A DNA stretch of 64,000 nt from Diphasiastrum complanatum (taxonomy: Eukaryota; Streptophyta; Lycopodiopsida; Lycopodiales; Lycopodiaceae), in the NCBI GenBank assembly GCA_029204225.1, contig CM055109.1, positions 37,980,991-38,044,990 on the forward strand, in the 5' to 3' direction. This document shows, in pieces, positions 1 through 14,200 of this stretch (its first letter is position 1; each line of letters starts with the position of its first letter). Below the pieces are notes generated by a model that saw only the letters and a program-made list of their open reading frames with translations, was not told the origin of the DNA and searched no databases. The position numbers were made by a program, and so were the translations under genes.

Positions 1-470
1 TTCTTGGTGAAAAAGGATGTTGGTATATAGTAACAGGTAGAGGACTTGTTCCTACTTCCCCTCCACGTGTGCATAGGTCTTTGATTTTCCTTCCTGTCTA
101 TGTTGCAACAGGAATCTGAATTGCTAAAAGCATAGATATGCATCTGATTTGTTTTTTGTGATCATCATAATAGTTTTTCTGTAAAAATTGTCAATAAACG
201 TAATAAAGTATGATGCTCTGTCACAAGATGGGGTTTGCATCAGGCCACAGAGATCACAATGAATAAGATCCTGTATGGCTTTAGCTCTATGAGCTTGATG
301 TTTAGGAAACCTTGACCTAGCATGCATGCCAAGAATATAAGTCTCACAAGTTTGCTTGGGTGAAAACTTCTTGACGTCTAAACCTGTTATAAGATTGTTG
401 CAGAATATATAATATATTGTTCTCCTAGATGTCTTAGGTGGTGATGCCATAGGCTATTTTTGTCCAAAGA
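1..470 (-). pseudogene. Ty1/copia pol fragment (GAG-pre-integrase and start of integrase)
   Basis: Translation of the minus strand at 124-450 reads like the part of a copia polyprotein that joins the zinc-binding integrase N-terminus to the catalytic core: a CETYILGMHARSRFP stretch, then IQDLIHCDLCGLMQTPS and a YFITFIDNFYRKT segment. In copia elements this region follows protease and precedes the DDE core. No LTR, gag or reverse transcriptase is seen next to it, so it is a truncated relic. It lies 5' of the first recognisable U2AF exon and so probably sits in an upstream U2AF intron that starts before the window. It resembles the decayed copia at 47.5-48.6 kb. Confidence 0.65.
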
Positions 471-861
471 AGCTATAGACAGTTCTTTCTTCTGATGAGA
501 GTGCACATTCATGGCCTAATGAATAGAGATCACCATCCCTAACTTATACTTCAGAGAAGATTGTTGTTGCAGTCTACATGCCGATTCAGTATAATCTCAA
601 AGGCTTCAATATACATGCTTTGTGGTTTTTATTTTCTTGCAGTGATGCTTTGGTTGCTGCATTTTCTTAGTTCTTTATCTTGGTCTTCTTGTACTTTGTA
701 AGTTGTACATTTTTTGTTGCTTTCTAGAGTGATTCACTGCATTGGTCTCTCGAGAATTTCCAGTCTGTGATCTTGTTGTAACGAATCGATTTTGGATGCC
801 AATGATTTACTCAAACAGTCAGTTAGACCTCTCTTCTTCCATTATGTAGTTCTAAATGTTT

Positions 862-902
862 CTTTAGTCTCAGGTTCGAGCCTCCCCTTGGAAACCAAGA
901 AG
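862..902 (+). mobile_element. 5'-truncated tRNA-like SINE, flanked by a direct repeat
   Basis: The segment carries a Pol III B-box-like GGTTCGAGCC followed by TCCCCTTGGAAACC, and matches the 3' half of the SINE at 38895-38980. It is bounded by near-identical direct repeats of about 20 bp that begin CATTATGTAGTT (840-861 and 903-924, differing at two bases), which is a typical target-site duplication for target-primed insertion. The A-box half is missing, as expected for 5' truncation. Confidence 0.6.
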
Positions 903-1037
903 CATTATGTAGTTATAAATGTTTGGGCTTGATCTGGATAATTGGATCTGGTGTGTTTCTGTGGCTGCTGTCATAAGAGTTGTAAATCTTGTTTGATGCA
1001 CTAATGTCTGTCTTGATGGGGTCTGTGTGGGATGCAG

Positions 1038-1097
1038 GCCACCAGGCATGCACGTCGAGTTTATGTTGGAGGTCTACCTCCCATGGCAAATGAGCAG
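1038..1097 (+). CDS. U2AF65: U2AF65 exon: start of RRM1
   Basis: Codes for 20 residues beginning ATRHARRVYVGGLPP. VYVGGL is RNP2 of RRM1. The exon is preceded by ATGCAG and followed by GTAGGT, and both ends fall between codons. Confidence 0.93.
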
Positions 1098-4000
1098 GTA
1101 GGTGGTGTTTATCTTTGCAGTTCAATGTCGGCTTTTAAGGCAATTATTTGTGATGATGTTCCTTAAAAAAATCAAGAAAGATCATTTTTAATCTGTAACC
1201 TTTATGTGAAGTGGCATTTGTTCAGCTGGCTAGACGCCGCTTTTCATTAACATTTGTTTTTGCTTTTTTGCATGAATATTTTTGCATGAATATTGTCTAT
1301 CTACTTAGTCTCTTATTTCTTTGATCTTTTTTTTTTTCTGTAAAAGCTTACAAACATTATTCAGGTTCCTGGAGTGCTAACACTAATTTGATGTACACGT
1401 TATAATAAACAAGTTCCTTAAATCGTAAATTCAAAATTTTAAGCGCTAGATCCTTTTCTTACCTATCTTTTGCATTAAAGTTGACGTCCTCTGTGTATGT
1501 TAGCCTTGGATGTATATGCTCAATCAGTTTTCTTTCTGCTAATTGTAGATAAGCTGCTTTTTCTAAGCAACTGCTAGATTAATGTAGTTGTTGATGGTGT
1601 CGTGTGTTTGGTTTTGTGGATGGATTGGACATTGCGATTCTCCTGTCATTTTCAGACAATTGCCACTTACTTCAGCCAAGTGATGGCTGCTATTGGAGGA
1701 AATACTGCTGGGCCAGGTATAGTGTTTGCAGTCTTTTGATAAAACTGTTTGCCAACTTCTTTGACTTGATGATCAACTCGATGTGCACCTTGAGAACTCA
1801 TTTCAGATAGTTGATAGAAACTAAATACAAGTATGCTATTCTAGGTGATGCTGTTGTTAATGTTTACATCAACCATGAAAAGAAGTTTGCTTTTGTTGAA
1901 ATGAGGACGGTTGAAGAAGCCAGCAATGCCATGGCTTTAGATGGTATCATATTTGAGGTAATCAGTTTGCTTTCTGCTTCTTTGTCAGCTGTTTGAAATA
2001 GCTAGCGTCCAACTGACAACTGGACCTTTTTGTATATGAAAAATTGCAAGTTAAGTATTGGTAGCAGAGACGGCTAGCTCATGTACTGCTGCCATTACAC
2101 CTTTTGGCAGGGTGTCTCAGTGCGAGTCAGACGACCTAGTGATTACAATCCTTCCATGGCTTCCACTCTTGGCCCAAGCCAACCCAGCCCTCATTTGAAT
2201 CTTGCTGCTGTTGGTTTAACTCCTGGGTAAGAAAAGATCAAGTAGTATTGTTGGGAATTCAATTAGTGGTGAGTACCCCGTTAATGTGAAATTTAAATGT
2301 TGGGTTCATGTCCAAAGATGCCTCTCTTTTATCCTATTGGCTATTTTCTGTGATAGTGCTACTGGAGGTGCCGATGGACCTGATCGTGTTTTTGTTGGAG
2401 GTTTACCATATTATTTGACGGAAGTTCAGATTAAGGAATTACTAGAATCATTTGGGTAAGGAATCACCATTGAACTTTTCTACTTTTTATTTGCGAGCTT
2501 TTGCGGAGTAAATTGTTTTTGGTTAAGAGCTTTCTTTCCAAACGCCACTTCAGAGATCGTATTTGTCTGAGGTTCTCTCTAAGGATATCTATCTGGAAGA
2601 TACTAACAGCTTGGTTAATAGTGCATAATAGATAGGCATCCACTTCCTATTGCACATGATTTTAACACAGATTCAGAAGGGCAAACTTTCAAAAGCTGGT
2701 TAATGTGGATGACATGTCTTGAAATTTTCCTGCTACTCAAGCCATGAAAGTAATCAAGCCATCTGTAGTTTGAGAACACCGCAACAGAGTGGCCCCTGCC
2801 TCAGAGAGGTTTAATTAGTAAATTAAAAAAATAGATGGGAGGTGTCTTAATTTGAGCCTAAAGCTTTGTTAGAATTAACTTTAGAGAGCTAGCCTATCCC
2901 TATCTAACTTATCATGCATGCAGTAGATACATAATATGCTTTTATCTGCCTTTTTAGAAGAAATAGAACACAACCTTTGTCTATGGGTTTACGATAAATA
3001 CCAACTTGGTCATTAGTGAAGCCTGAATTTTCAGCCTTCCTGTTAGGACAAGCCTTCAAGGTTGTTTTACATGCTTCATTCCTTTTCAAGGAGTGCTGGC
3101 TGAGGTCCTCCATTTGTCACTTTAAACACAAGGAATGACCAAGGTTCTTTCCACGACTCTCCAAGTATCTACCTTGTTATTTCTGATTCATTCATCATGC
3201 TCTTTGTTGGCTGGGACTTCCCTTGTTGGTTGTCCAGAATCTGACTTTGCTGCCAAGAATTCTTAGCTTCAAGACCTGTAGGTAGCGTGATTGAGCTCAA
3301 TGCTCACACATGGTCTCCTTCTGTTATATTGTTAGTATTTAGCAGCCAAATCGTTCCTCCAAAAGCCAGAAATTTGATCTGCTGCAGCCGCTCTTCCATC
3401 TTTCAATGAGATTAATAATATTGTCATGATCAGCAGTGACAGCTTTCCGGTGTTGCAGTGATAGATCTTTGGTAGCCACTCTAATGAATAATGTTTGCAT
3501 TATATCGAACTGTCTAAAGTTTGCCAAATGTGTTTGATTGATTGAAGTTTCAAAGCACACTTTGCTTGTCAAGACCTTCTTGGTAGTGTTCATCCTTGTA
3601 TGGCTTTCTTCAGTTGCCCTCCTTCGCTCAGATTCTGGAAATCAAGGACTTAAATGTTCTCAAATGACTCTTCAGTTTGTGTGGCACCTGAAGTCCGTAC
3701 GCAGAATTAAGTGCAATGGCCTTAAATCTTTGTGAATTCGTTTTATGGATGTTCTATGGCCCTAGCTTGTCTTATCTCTCTTAAATTTCTGTCTGGATAA
3801 AAGATTCTTGGTACTTCCGGCTCCACACACAATATTCCGGTTGTCATTTGATTTTCGTTTGCCTGCAGAATTATTGCTTAAGAACAATTAAATACTTGGT
3901 GGATCTTATATTGGTAGCCCAAAGGTTCTTCAATTCTAATAACAATCAGCCCATCCACCACGTGTGCTGTGGGAAGGAGCTGTGAGATCATGGTTTTTTT

Positions 4001-7000
4001 GTGCAGATCTTATCTATCACTAGGTCCCTGCATTGGTTCAAGGAGTTGTGGGTTCTTTCATGACATTTCATGAATCCATCAAGATTCACTTCTTGTTTGG
4101 TACTCCACCTCTCCCCAGGCAGCCTCCAAAACACCATCTATATCTAGTAGCCCAATGGGTCCTATTCAAGAAATGAGGAGATGCACTATCTTCTTTTTCT
4201 GTTGCCAAAGGGGACTAGCGTTTCAATGAACCTCGGTTCGTCGGTGAACGAACTGCGATTAGAAAATAAATCGATCAGGTCCGATTTGAATCGGACCCAG
4301 AAAATAAAATAGCTCTTTAATTTTGAACGATTTTTTGATTGTGAGATAAACAATTCTTTGTTTTGGCTTTTCAGTGTTCTGGTTTGTATTCAAAATCCAA
4401 ATGTTTACCTGGTGTATTGTGTGACGGATGTTTGATGATGTTCATGAATAAATCATAAATTACAATGTTAAGTGGAAGTTGGAGCATGCAATCTGCTTTA
4501 TGAAGTTTGAAATGTGTCCATTCAATGTTGTCATGGGCACTTGTGATTCTGTGAACGTTGAATTGTAAAATGTTTTCAGGCTTCAGCTTTCTACTAGCAA
4601 CAGTGAACTTTGAAATGTATGTTTTCAATCATGGCAGACGTGAGGGTCCGGGCCGTTTTGCCCGCGTCCGCGTCCGGCGTCCGGACCCGGACGCGTCCGA
4701 CCCCCGACGCGGGGTCGGACGCGTCTATTTTTTTCTTTTCTGAAAAAAAAAAAACAGATGCGTCCAGGGGTCCGGATGCAATTTTTTTTCTAAATTTTTT
4801 TTAAAAAAAAAAAAAAAAAATCGGACTCGTTCGGACGCGGACGCACCCCTGGCGCGTCCGCCATCCGCTTCCTTAGCAATCATCTATAAGATTTCAGACA
4901 CATTGTAGACATTATACATATTACATTACATTTTTTTAGCATTATATCTTAAAAATGCAAAAAAAAATTTGCCGATTCTTTCTGATTTTTTTGTAAGGGA
5001 CCTGGTTCAGAACCATGATTTATGCCGATTCATGATTCTGAAAAGGTCGATTCTGACCGGCTTTCCCGGAATGTGCCCCAATTTTTTTCGCAATTTTTTT
5101 AATTGGTTTTTAATTGGGTTTAAAGGTTTTTAATAGGTTTATAATGTTTGTGATAGGTTTTTTATTACTTTTACTTGTTTTTTAAGGTTTTTGAGTTTGT
5201 GTTAAAAAAACAATAACGCTCATTCCAGAAAACACAGGCAGCAAAATGCTCATTCCACTGTATTTTTGTCTTTGAGTGAAATATTTGTAGCAGAAATGTA
5301 ACAAAGTATCGTTTTTCACTGACACTAGGATATCATAGAGTTTTTATTATTGACTTTGTATGTTCTCATGACTACTGTGGAAACTTGAAAACCTTCAAGT
5401 TACATACTCAGGCGTGCTACCGTCTCTTCCGTGCTCTTTAGCTTCATATCACTTGAAAGGTTGCTGTCCTTGAACTTCAGCATACTTTTTTTTGAGCACC
5501 ATGGCTTTTCTCACATGATAACTCTTTATTGTTGATAAGCTTAGTAAGATCATTATGAGATATTTTAGTAGTGTTTGATGGTTATAGTCTACAATGATAC
5601 TCATTGACAACAAGTTTTTGATTTATATCTTATTCCAGTGATGCACCGGAATGTGTTCCGGGGCACCCCCCGTTCTAGAACGCTGTCCGGAACGCAGTTA
5701 GATATTTTTTTTTTGAAATTCTTTCTAAAAACTTATATAATATATATATATATAAATTTCGTAGTTGCCCAAAACGCACATCGCAAAAAAAAAATAATAT
5801 AATTTTTTTTTTCGCCCTTCCAGTAGGAGTTAATGGACCTGAACTGGACCATCTTGTACCTGAAACATTCGACAACCTATACAAATGTGTTGCCCTTAAT
5901 TAGAGCTTTAATTTGATACCCACAAAAAAAAAAAAATAAAACGTTTATGAGAAACGATGGTAAAATCCAGAAACGTGTTTCTAAACACGTTTCTAGAAAC
6001 GCTATGCAACTATTATATATAATAATAATAATAATAATAATATCATAGTTCCCCACGACACGTGTGCCGCACGTGCCGTGGGGGTAGAGGTACCGTACCA
6101 GTTTGCCTTGATACGGCACCTGGAATTTAAAAAAGAAGTTTTTAATCAAATTTTAATGAAAAAAGAAAAAAGAAAAATTCCACGTGTCGTGGATCTGAAG
6201 CCCTGTGGCGACACGTGCCGTACCAAGTGTTGTGGTATTTACTTGGAACCTAAGGAAGCGGATGGCGGACGCGGACGCGCGTTTGCGTCCGCGTCCACGT
6301 CCAGACGTGTCCGGTTTTTTTTTTTAAATTTTCTTTTTAAAAAAAAAAATGTCCGCTTCCGGACGTGTTCGGTTTTTTTTTTTTTAAAGTTTCTTTTTAA
6401 TTCTTCTTTAAAAAAAAAAAATGGCGTCTAGACCCCTGGATGCGTGCGCTCGGACGCGTCCGGACCCCCGGACACATCTATTTTCTTTTTTTTTAAATAA
6501 AAAGAAAATTGGACGGGTCCGACCCCGCGTCTGACCCGTCTGCCGTACGCACCTGGGTCCGAACGCGGACGCGGGCAATCCGGCCCGGACCCTCATCCCT
6601 GCTTGGAACTATGATATTTAAATATATATATATATATCTAATATTTTTATTAATATAATATTTTTTATTATTATTTTTATTAATTTTCTGATAAAAATTG
6701 CGTTTTAATGTAAATTAGGCCCAAAAAATGTGAAAAAAAAGGGTTTAGGGCTTAGAAAAGAGGGGGACTGTACAGGGGGCACTGTGGGGGAGCAGATCTT
6801 GGGGCCAATGGGAGTGCAGCATGTGGGGGAACAACAAATCGGGCATGTACAACGTCACATGGGCATTGTGGGGGAGCAGACCACGGGCCCAATCGGAGTG
6901 CAGCACGTGGGGGAGCAACACATGGGGGCAAGTACAGTAGCACATGGGCACTGTGGGGGAGCAGGCCATGGGGCCAATGGGAGTGCAGCATGTGGGGGAG

Positions 7001-10000
7001 CAACAAATGGAGGCCGGTACAACGGCACATGGAGGGATCATCAACAACTGCACATGGGGAAACAGGCTATGGTTTTAAATAGGCACTCACAAGGCCATTG
7101 TGAGAGGTATTTTCAGAGGCTGTGAGAGAGCCAGTGAGAGGCTGTGAGAGAGAGGCTGTGAGAGGCATTGTGGAGGCTGTGAGAGCCAGTTTGAGAAACA
7201 GGGTGTCGTGAGATGGGGGAGCGCATACCATCGAAACCCGAGGGCGAAGCTAGGAGGAAGCTCGAGGAAGTTGTCCGAAGGCACAACGAAAGACATCGGA
7301 AGCAAGAGGCAGACATTGCAGAGATGCTGCGACAGACTCGGCAGAGAAATCCGGAACCGGAGCCACCTGCCGCCCCCATTGTGGTCCCTACCCCTGCTGT
7401 CGAGCTGGATTTGGATGAGCAGATTGGAATGAACTTCACACGATGGCAGCTCATCATGGTCAGGGAAAGGGCGGCCCGCTGTCGAGCTAACCAGGAGGCA
7501 GATCGGGCTAACCAGGAGGCAGAGCGAGAGCGACAGAACAATGCACCTGACGAGGACGAGGAGTCAGTGAAGGATCCGTAGGAATGTTTAGAATAGAGAG
7601 GGTCTAGCCGTATGTGGCTGACTGTTGTTATGTAATTTTCGGCAGTAGATGACGCAACATTTAGTGTCTAACTTAGTGTAAAGAATAGCCCCAGCCATAT
7701 ATGGCGGGATACATTTGTTGAATTAATGTACAGTGTGTTTTTTGTGCAACGCGTGCCTGGTGTAATGCAATGTAATGTATGTGTTTATGAAATGCTATTA
7801 GGGGGGGTGTATTTATTTGAAGTGCATCTGCTATCAATCTTTGCAGTTGAAACTAATTGAAAATACGATTCACACGCCCATACAATTCGAAACAAAATTG
7901 AAAACAGAGCATCACATTTACAAATCGACAAATACACAATGTGCAACAAATAAAGTACGTCCAACACTGGATATAATATGTAAAATGGTCTGAATACAGT
8001 GTTCGACCATCTGGCTACCAGACATGGAACATGATATCAAACTGCTAAAAATAAAATAACAGAGCCACAAGCAATGCTTTGGCTCTGACTCAGACGAATG
8101 CTCCGGAGACAACTCAGGGCCCCGAGTTGACTCTCGCAACCGATATCTATGCCTGTCTGGAACTGGCATGGGCTGTGTATCCAAGGAGGAGGACTCGTCA
8201 TCCACATCCTCCCAATCTGCCTCCACATCAGCCCCCAAGCTAGCCAAACCAACTAGACCTGCTCCAGCTGAATGTGACTGTGTATCTCTAGTTGTACCTA
8301 GAGCCCTGCGAGGTTGTTCTCTCTTCCCTGGCTGTTTTTGTGCTCTGCCTTTCTTGTTCAGTGCACCCTTGGGCCTTCCTGGTCTCTTGCGGACGAGGGG
8401 AGTTGTCCATGCCTCATCACCCCCATGCAAATCACCTGGCTGGCTAGGCTGAGCCCAAGCTGAGGCCGGCTGGGAAGCCAGAGAAGGGTATCCCTGTGCA
8501 GTTGAGCGGGGAGGATGAGCTCGTGGGGCTGCTGCAGGTGGAGGAACTGGCTGTGCAGGAGGCAAGTACGACGACGATATGTACTGAAAGGGGCGCTGTG
8601 GTGGCCGGTACTGGTACATCCTGGGTGCCGCCAAGTGGGTGCTACCACTGCAGGAGCCACTGTGGATGTGGGCACTGCAAGAGAAAACTTGGGCACAGAT
8701 GTTGGCCTGCCATGGAGACCTGGTGTTGCAGAAGTGCACGGCGATGGAGGGGCTGTAGGCCTCAATGGCATCGGTGGCACTGGAGGTGTTGTGTGGCACA
8801 CATATACCCTATGAGAAACTGGAGGAACTGGAGGCACCCCATGTAGCTGCTCTGGCTGGGACTCTGTGTATGGCATGCTGGCAAGAGATGATGGGGCTGC
8901 CCTGACACTCGACATCTGCTGGGCCTCTGAATCCAATGTGGCAATCAAGTCGTCTAGCTGGGCATCTGAATACAATGCTCTGGGCTCTGGGCGTCCTCCT
9001 GACATCAGTCTAGCCATCAGACATGATGCTGCAACCCTATGTGGCCTAGTGGCGGTGTAGAGGCTCCATCTCTCTAGACAAGGACTCGACCCTATCTCTC
9101 AGCATGTGTGTGCGGACAACCTCTGAACTAGGGACTCTCCAGCTAGGGTTGACAGACTGTGGAAGGCGGAAGGCCCTTCTGAAGGGCTCAGAGTCGGTGA
9201 TGGCAAATGGAAGGTTCAACTCATAAATCAGATTGGTCACGGCCTGTGTGGCCTGTCTGTCCATGTGTGGCTGATGCGTGCCGCGAATGCTCTGCTGCCT
9301 AAGAACTCTCCCTGCTGGGCGACGGGTAGCGGACCTCCAGCATGGTGCACCAACCGTGACGGGAATGGATGATGACGCGACAGGCTGGGCACTAGTGGAT
9401 GCATCGGCTGTAGACGTGGAATGGGGAGAGTGGGATGCACTGGCAGGGATGGGTGCAACAACATAAGTGGGGCGCACTGGTGGAGGGGCAACATCTGGCA
9501 TGGGATACGAAAACTGGTGGCTAGGGAGGTCATCCGGATAGGAAGGGAGGGAGGAAGGGATCTCCTCAACATCCTCGAAGGCCTCGTTGCTAGCATTCTG
9601 GGCCTGCTCGGGTGGCGGAGAGTCCATGAGAAAGTCGTAAACTGGGGGAGTGCGAGCAATAGTAGGTGGTGGTGGAACCACAGTGGCAACTGGCGGACAC
9701 GAGGGGATGGGTTCCATCGGAATGGGTGCAGATGGCGGTGCGTGTGGCGGAACTGTCTGAGGGGCAGTGGGATTGGACGAGGATGCACTCCCTCTCCTCG
9801 TGCGTGCCAGCCAAGCAGGCAGCAACTCGGGGTCAGCCACGTAAGGAGCGGTGCAAAATCGGAGAACACCCTTTGAAATGGTGTTCTCCCCTGCCACAAG
9901 ACGTGGCCCGTAGGTGTCCAGAAGTCGCTGCCTGATGGGGATGGACATGCTGGCACAAGGGGCAGCATTCAGTGTGCCATCATTTTTGGCGCGTGCACCG

Positions 10001-11150
10001 AGCAGGTGGCCTTTAAGGCGAGTGAGGGTGGCAACGAACTCGACCACGCAATATTGGCAGCGCATGATCTTTGCACCGGACGTGTTGGACTTGTTGGGAA
10101 CTTGCCTGACAACGTCCACCTCGTCCCATAGACCGGCAAGGTTGGAATGCACCATTTCTATAGAAGGAACTGGGGAAAAAAGGCAGAGATGATCGTGAAT
10201 GTGATAGGAGGCGGAAGGCTGGAAAAACCACAACAATGGCGGAAATAGCAGTAGCAGGGGTGGGAGCGATCTGTTGTACGCAAAGACAGTGTGATGGCGA
10301 GGGCGCGGACAACAGGAGGAGGGCGCGATGGGCAGGGAGAGAGATGAAGTGAGGGGGGGGAATAGATTTAAAAAAAAAAATATTAATATTAAATAAATTA
10401 ATATATTATGGTACCGCGAATCAGTATGGATCTACGGTACCAGTATGGATCCGCAGATCCTGGTATCGCTGGATCTATGGTATGTATCTAATGTATCGGA
10501 CGTTGCGTTTGGACGCGCGTCCGGACGCGCTTCCGCATTTGGGCGCGGACGTGCTAGGGGTAAAAAAAATTAGTGTAAAAAAAAATGAAAAAAAAAATGG
10601 AACGCGTTCAGGGGTCGGAGGCGTCCGACTCCGGACGCCGAATGCGGACGCGGATTGCCCGCGTCCGGCCCGAATGCGCATCCTTGGACGATGTATATCT
10701 AAGGTGGCGGACCCCGGATGCGAACGCGCCAAGGGTGCGTCCGGGTCCTCGGACGCGTTCACTATTTTTTTTTATAATTTTTTTTGATTTTGTGTTAAAA
10801 AAAAATATGGACTCGTCCGGCCCGGACCCTCATGTCTGATATTATATATATATATCTAAGGTAGCAGACGCTGCGTCCGAACGTGTGTCCGCGTCCGGGC
10901 GCAGAAGCGCCAGGGGTGCTTCCGGGGGTCTGGAATCGTCGGCTTTTTTTTTATAGTTTTTTTAGAGTTATTTATTCTAAAAAAATAAAAAAAATAATAA
11001 AAAAAATGGGACGCGTCCGGACACCGGACGCAGACACGGATTGCCTGCGTCCGGCTCGGACGCTCTGAGTGCCGTGGCAAGTGCCATACCACGGCACACG
11101 TGTCGTGGTACGACACCTGTATTTTTGGTACCGCTGGATCTATGGTATGT

Positions 11151-11203
<53 letters not shown>

Positions 11204-14200
11204 TAGGTCCTGCAGATCCCGGTACCGCAGGACCGTATCGGTACCACAGTACCATAATATATCAATATAATTAATATTTAATATTTTTTCAAATTTTTTT
11301 AAACCTAATCTACCCGCCCCCCTCGCTTCTTCTCTCCCAATTTTTTTCCAGCCATCGTTGCCCTACCTTTGCTACTGGTTTTGCTGCCTTGCCTTCCCTG
11401 CCTTGCGTTTGATTTGCGTCGCCCTTCGCCCACAGACCGCCCTGCCTTGCATCTGATTTGCAAGAACCTGCCTTCGCCCACTCTCAGCGTCTCTCCAACA
11501 GTGAACCCTGCTGTTTTTTTTCCAGCAATCCATCTCTCATTTCATCTGCAATGGTGCAATCCGACCTTTCCGGTCTGTGGGACGAGGTAGACATTGTCAG
11601 GCGGGTTGCCGACAAGGCCAACAAGACCGGTCAGAAGATCGTGCGCTGCCGATACTCACTCGTCGAGTTTGTTGCATCCCTCACTCGCCTTAAAGGCCAT
11701 CTGCTCGGTGCACGCGCCAAAAATGGTGCCACCTTGAATGCTGCCCCTTGTGGCAGCATGACCGTCCCCGACAGGCAGTGACTACTGGACACCTACGGGC
11801 CGCGACTCCTGGCAGGGGAGAACACCATTTCGGAGGGCATTCTCCGATTTTGCATCGCTCCTTATGTGGCTGACCCAGAGTTGCTGCCTGCTTGGCTGGC
11901 ACGCACGAGGAGAGAGAGTGCATCCTCCTCCGGTCCCTTTGCCCCTAATCCCCCTCAGACAGTTCTGCCTCACGCACCCCCATCTGCTCAGATTCTGGTG
12001 GATCCCGTCCCATCGCGTTCGCCAGTTGCCGCTGCGGTTCCACCACCACCCACTGTTGCTCGCACTCCACCAGTCTACGACTTTCTCATGGACTCTCCGC
12101 CACCCGAGTAGGCCCAGGAGGCTACTGTTGGGGCCTTCGAGGATGTGGAAGAGATCCCTTCTTCCTTCCCTTCCCATCCGGATGACCTCCTTAGCCAGCA
12201 GTTTTCGTATCCCATGCCAGATGTTGCCCCTCCACCAGTGCACCCCACCTATGCTGCTGCACCCATCCCTGCCAGTGCATCCCACTCTCCCCATTCCACG
12301 TCTACAGCCGATGCATCCACCAGTGCCCAACCTGTCGCGTCATCGTCCATTCCCGTCACGGTTGGTGCACCGTGTTGGAGGTCCACCACCCGTCGCCCAC
12401 CAGGGAGAGCCCTTGTGCAGCAGACCATTCGAGGCGCGCATCAGCCGCACATGGACAGAGAGGCCACACAGGCCGTGGCCAATCTGATTTACGAGCTGAA
12501 CCTGCCCTTTGCCATCACCGACTCTGAGCCCTTCAGAAGGGCCTTCCGCCTTGCACAGTCTGTCAGCCCTAGCTGGAGAGTCCCTAGTTCAGAGGTTGTC
12601 CGCACACACATGCTGAGGGATAGGGTTGAGTCCTTGTCTAGAGAGATGGAGCCTCTACGTTGCACTGGGCCACTTATGGTTGCAACATCATGTCGGATGT
12701 GTATGTGCGTCGCACAGCTCCTCCAGTGCCAGCGATGCCATTTAGGCCTGCAGCCCCTCCATCGCCGTCCACTTCTGCAGCACCAGGTCTCCATGGCAGG
12801 CCACCATCTGTGCCCAGGTTTTCTCTTGCAGCGCCCACATCCACAGTGGCTCCTCCAGTGGCAGCACCCACGTCACATCCTCCTCCTTTGGCAGCACCCA
12901 GGATGTACCAGTACCGGCCACCACAGCGCCCCTTTCAATACATATCGCCACTGTACTCGCCTCCTGCACAGCCAGTTCCTCCACTTGCGGCAGCCCCACG
13001 GGCACACTCCACGAGCTCATCCTCCTCGCTCAGGTGCACAGGGAGTTCCCTCTTTTGCTTCCCTATCCCAGCCGGCCTCAGCTTGGGCCCAGGCTAGCCA
13101 GCCAGGTGATTTGCATGGGGGTGACGATTGACAGCTCCTCTTGTCCGCAAGAGACCAGGAAGGCCCAAGGGTGCACCGAACAAGAAAGGCAAGGCACAGA
13201 AACTGCCAGGGAGGAGAGGACGACCACGTAGGGCTCCAAGTACAGGTAGAGGTGCAGTATCACAGCCAGTTGGAGCAGGTGTTGTTGGTTTGGCCTGCTT
13301 GGGGGCTGATGCGGAGGCTGATTGGGAGGATGAGGATGACGAGTCTTCCCCCTCGGATACGCAGCCCATGCCAGTTCCAGACAGGCAGAGATATCGGCTG
13401 CGAGAGTCAGCTCGGGGCCCTGAGTTGTCTCCAGAGCATTCGTCTGAGTCAGAGTCAGAGTATTGATTGTGGCTCTATTGTTTTAGTTTCAGTAGTTTGT
13501 CTCAAGCAGACGGTCTACCATTGTACTTAGATGATTTTTCACATTATATACAGTGTTTGGGCTACATTATTTGTTGCACATTGTGCGTATGTCGCTCTGT
13601 ACATGTGATGCTTTATTTTATGTCGAATTCTATGTGCGTGTGTGAATCCTATTTTCATCTAATTTCGTTTGAAGTGAATGCTAGCTTCACATATATGCAC
13701 CTACATCATGAGCACAACAATCACCCCTACACCCCAAACGACATTTCATAAACCCATGTAATACATCTGCATTTAAAAAAATTACAGACATTGCATCTTA
13801 CATGACTAGGCTCGCGTTGCACAAAAAACAACTATGTATATATCCAACCGTTGTATCAAGATAACATCACATATACTGTCATTTTTTTAAGCAGCCATCT
13901 AGTTATTTGCTGCACCATAAACTGCCAAAAACTACATAGCAACAGTCCGCCACATACGGCTGGACCTTATCTATTCTAAACATCCCTCACTGATCCTCCA
14001 CCGACTCCTTGCCCTCGTCTGATGCATTGTTTTGTCGCTCTTGCTCTGCCTCCCGGTTAGCCCGAGGTGCCTCCTGGTTAGCCCGACGTCTAGTCGCCCT
14101 TTCCCTGACCATGATGAGCTGCCGTGGTGTGAAATTCATTCCGATCTGCTCATCCAGATCCAGCTCGACAGCGGGGACAGGATCCACAACGGGGGCGGGT

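Larger units (their letters stand above)
6044..10479 (-). mobile_element. hAT family element, copy A (internally deleted)
   Basis: The right end matches the ends of copy B and of the fragment at 21941: a cluster of GGTACC and GGATCC palindromes finishing GGATCTATG (10475-10479). The left end begins CATAGTTCCCC at 6044, and CATAG is the terminus shared by this family. The element contains a decayed transposase on the minus strand and a small + strand ORF. The 8 bp on each side do not match (AATAATAT against GTATGTAT), so the outer boundaries are less certain than for copy B. A GC-rich repeat is nested at 6250-6601. Confidence 0.6.

Noticed and set aside
4558-6596. Arg/Pro-rich ORFs in GC-rich blocks
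   Set aside because: They are translations of GGACGCG repeats and A/T homopolymers, in all frames.
6044-6613. Separate element with ends CATAGTTCC and GGAACTATG
   Set aside because: The ends are inverted, but the 8-bp flanks do not match, and CTTGGAACT here is explained by the target duplication of the nested GC-rich repeat.
6730-7125. Gly-rich ORF and its minus-strand shadows
   Set aside because: They translate the 84-bp tandem repeat of hAT copy A. Several frames are open at once, as expected of a repeat.
8168-9935. Plus-strand ORFs opposite the hAT A transposase
   Set aside because: Shadows of the minus-strand Pro/Ser-rich coding sequence. No motif and no equivalent starts in copy B.
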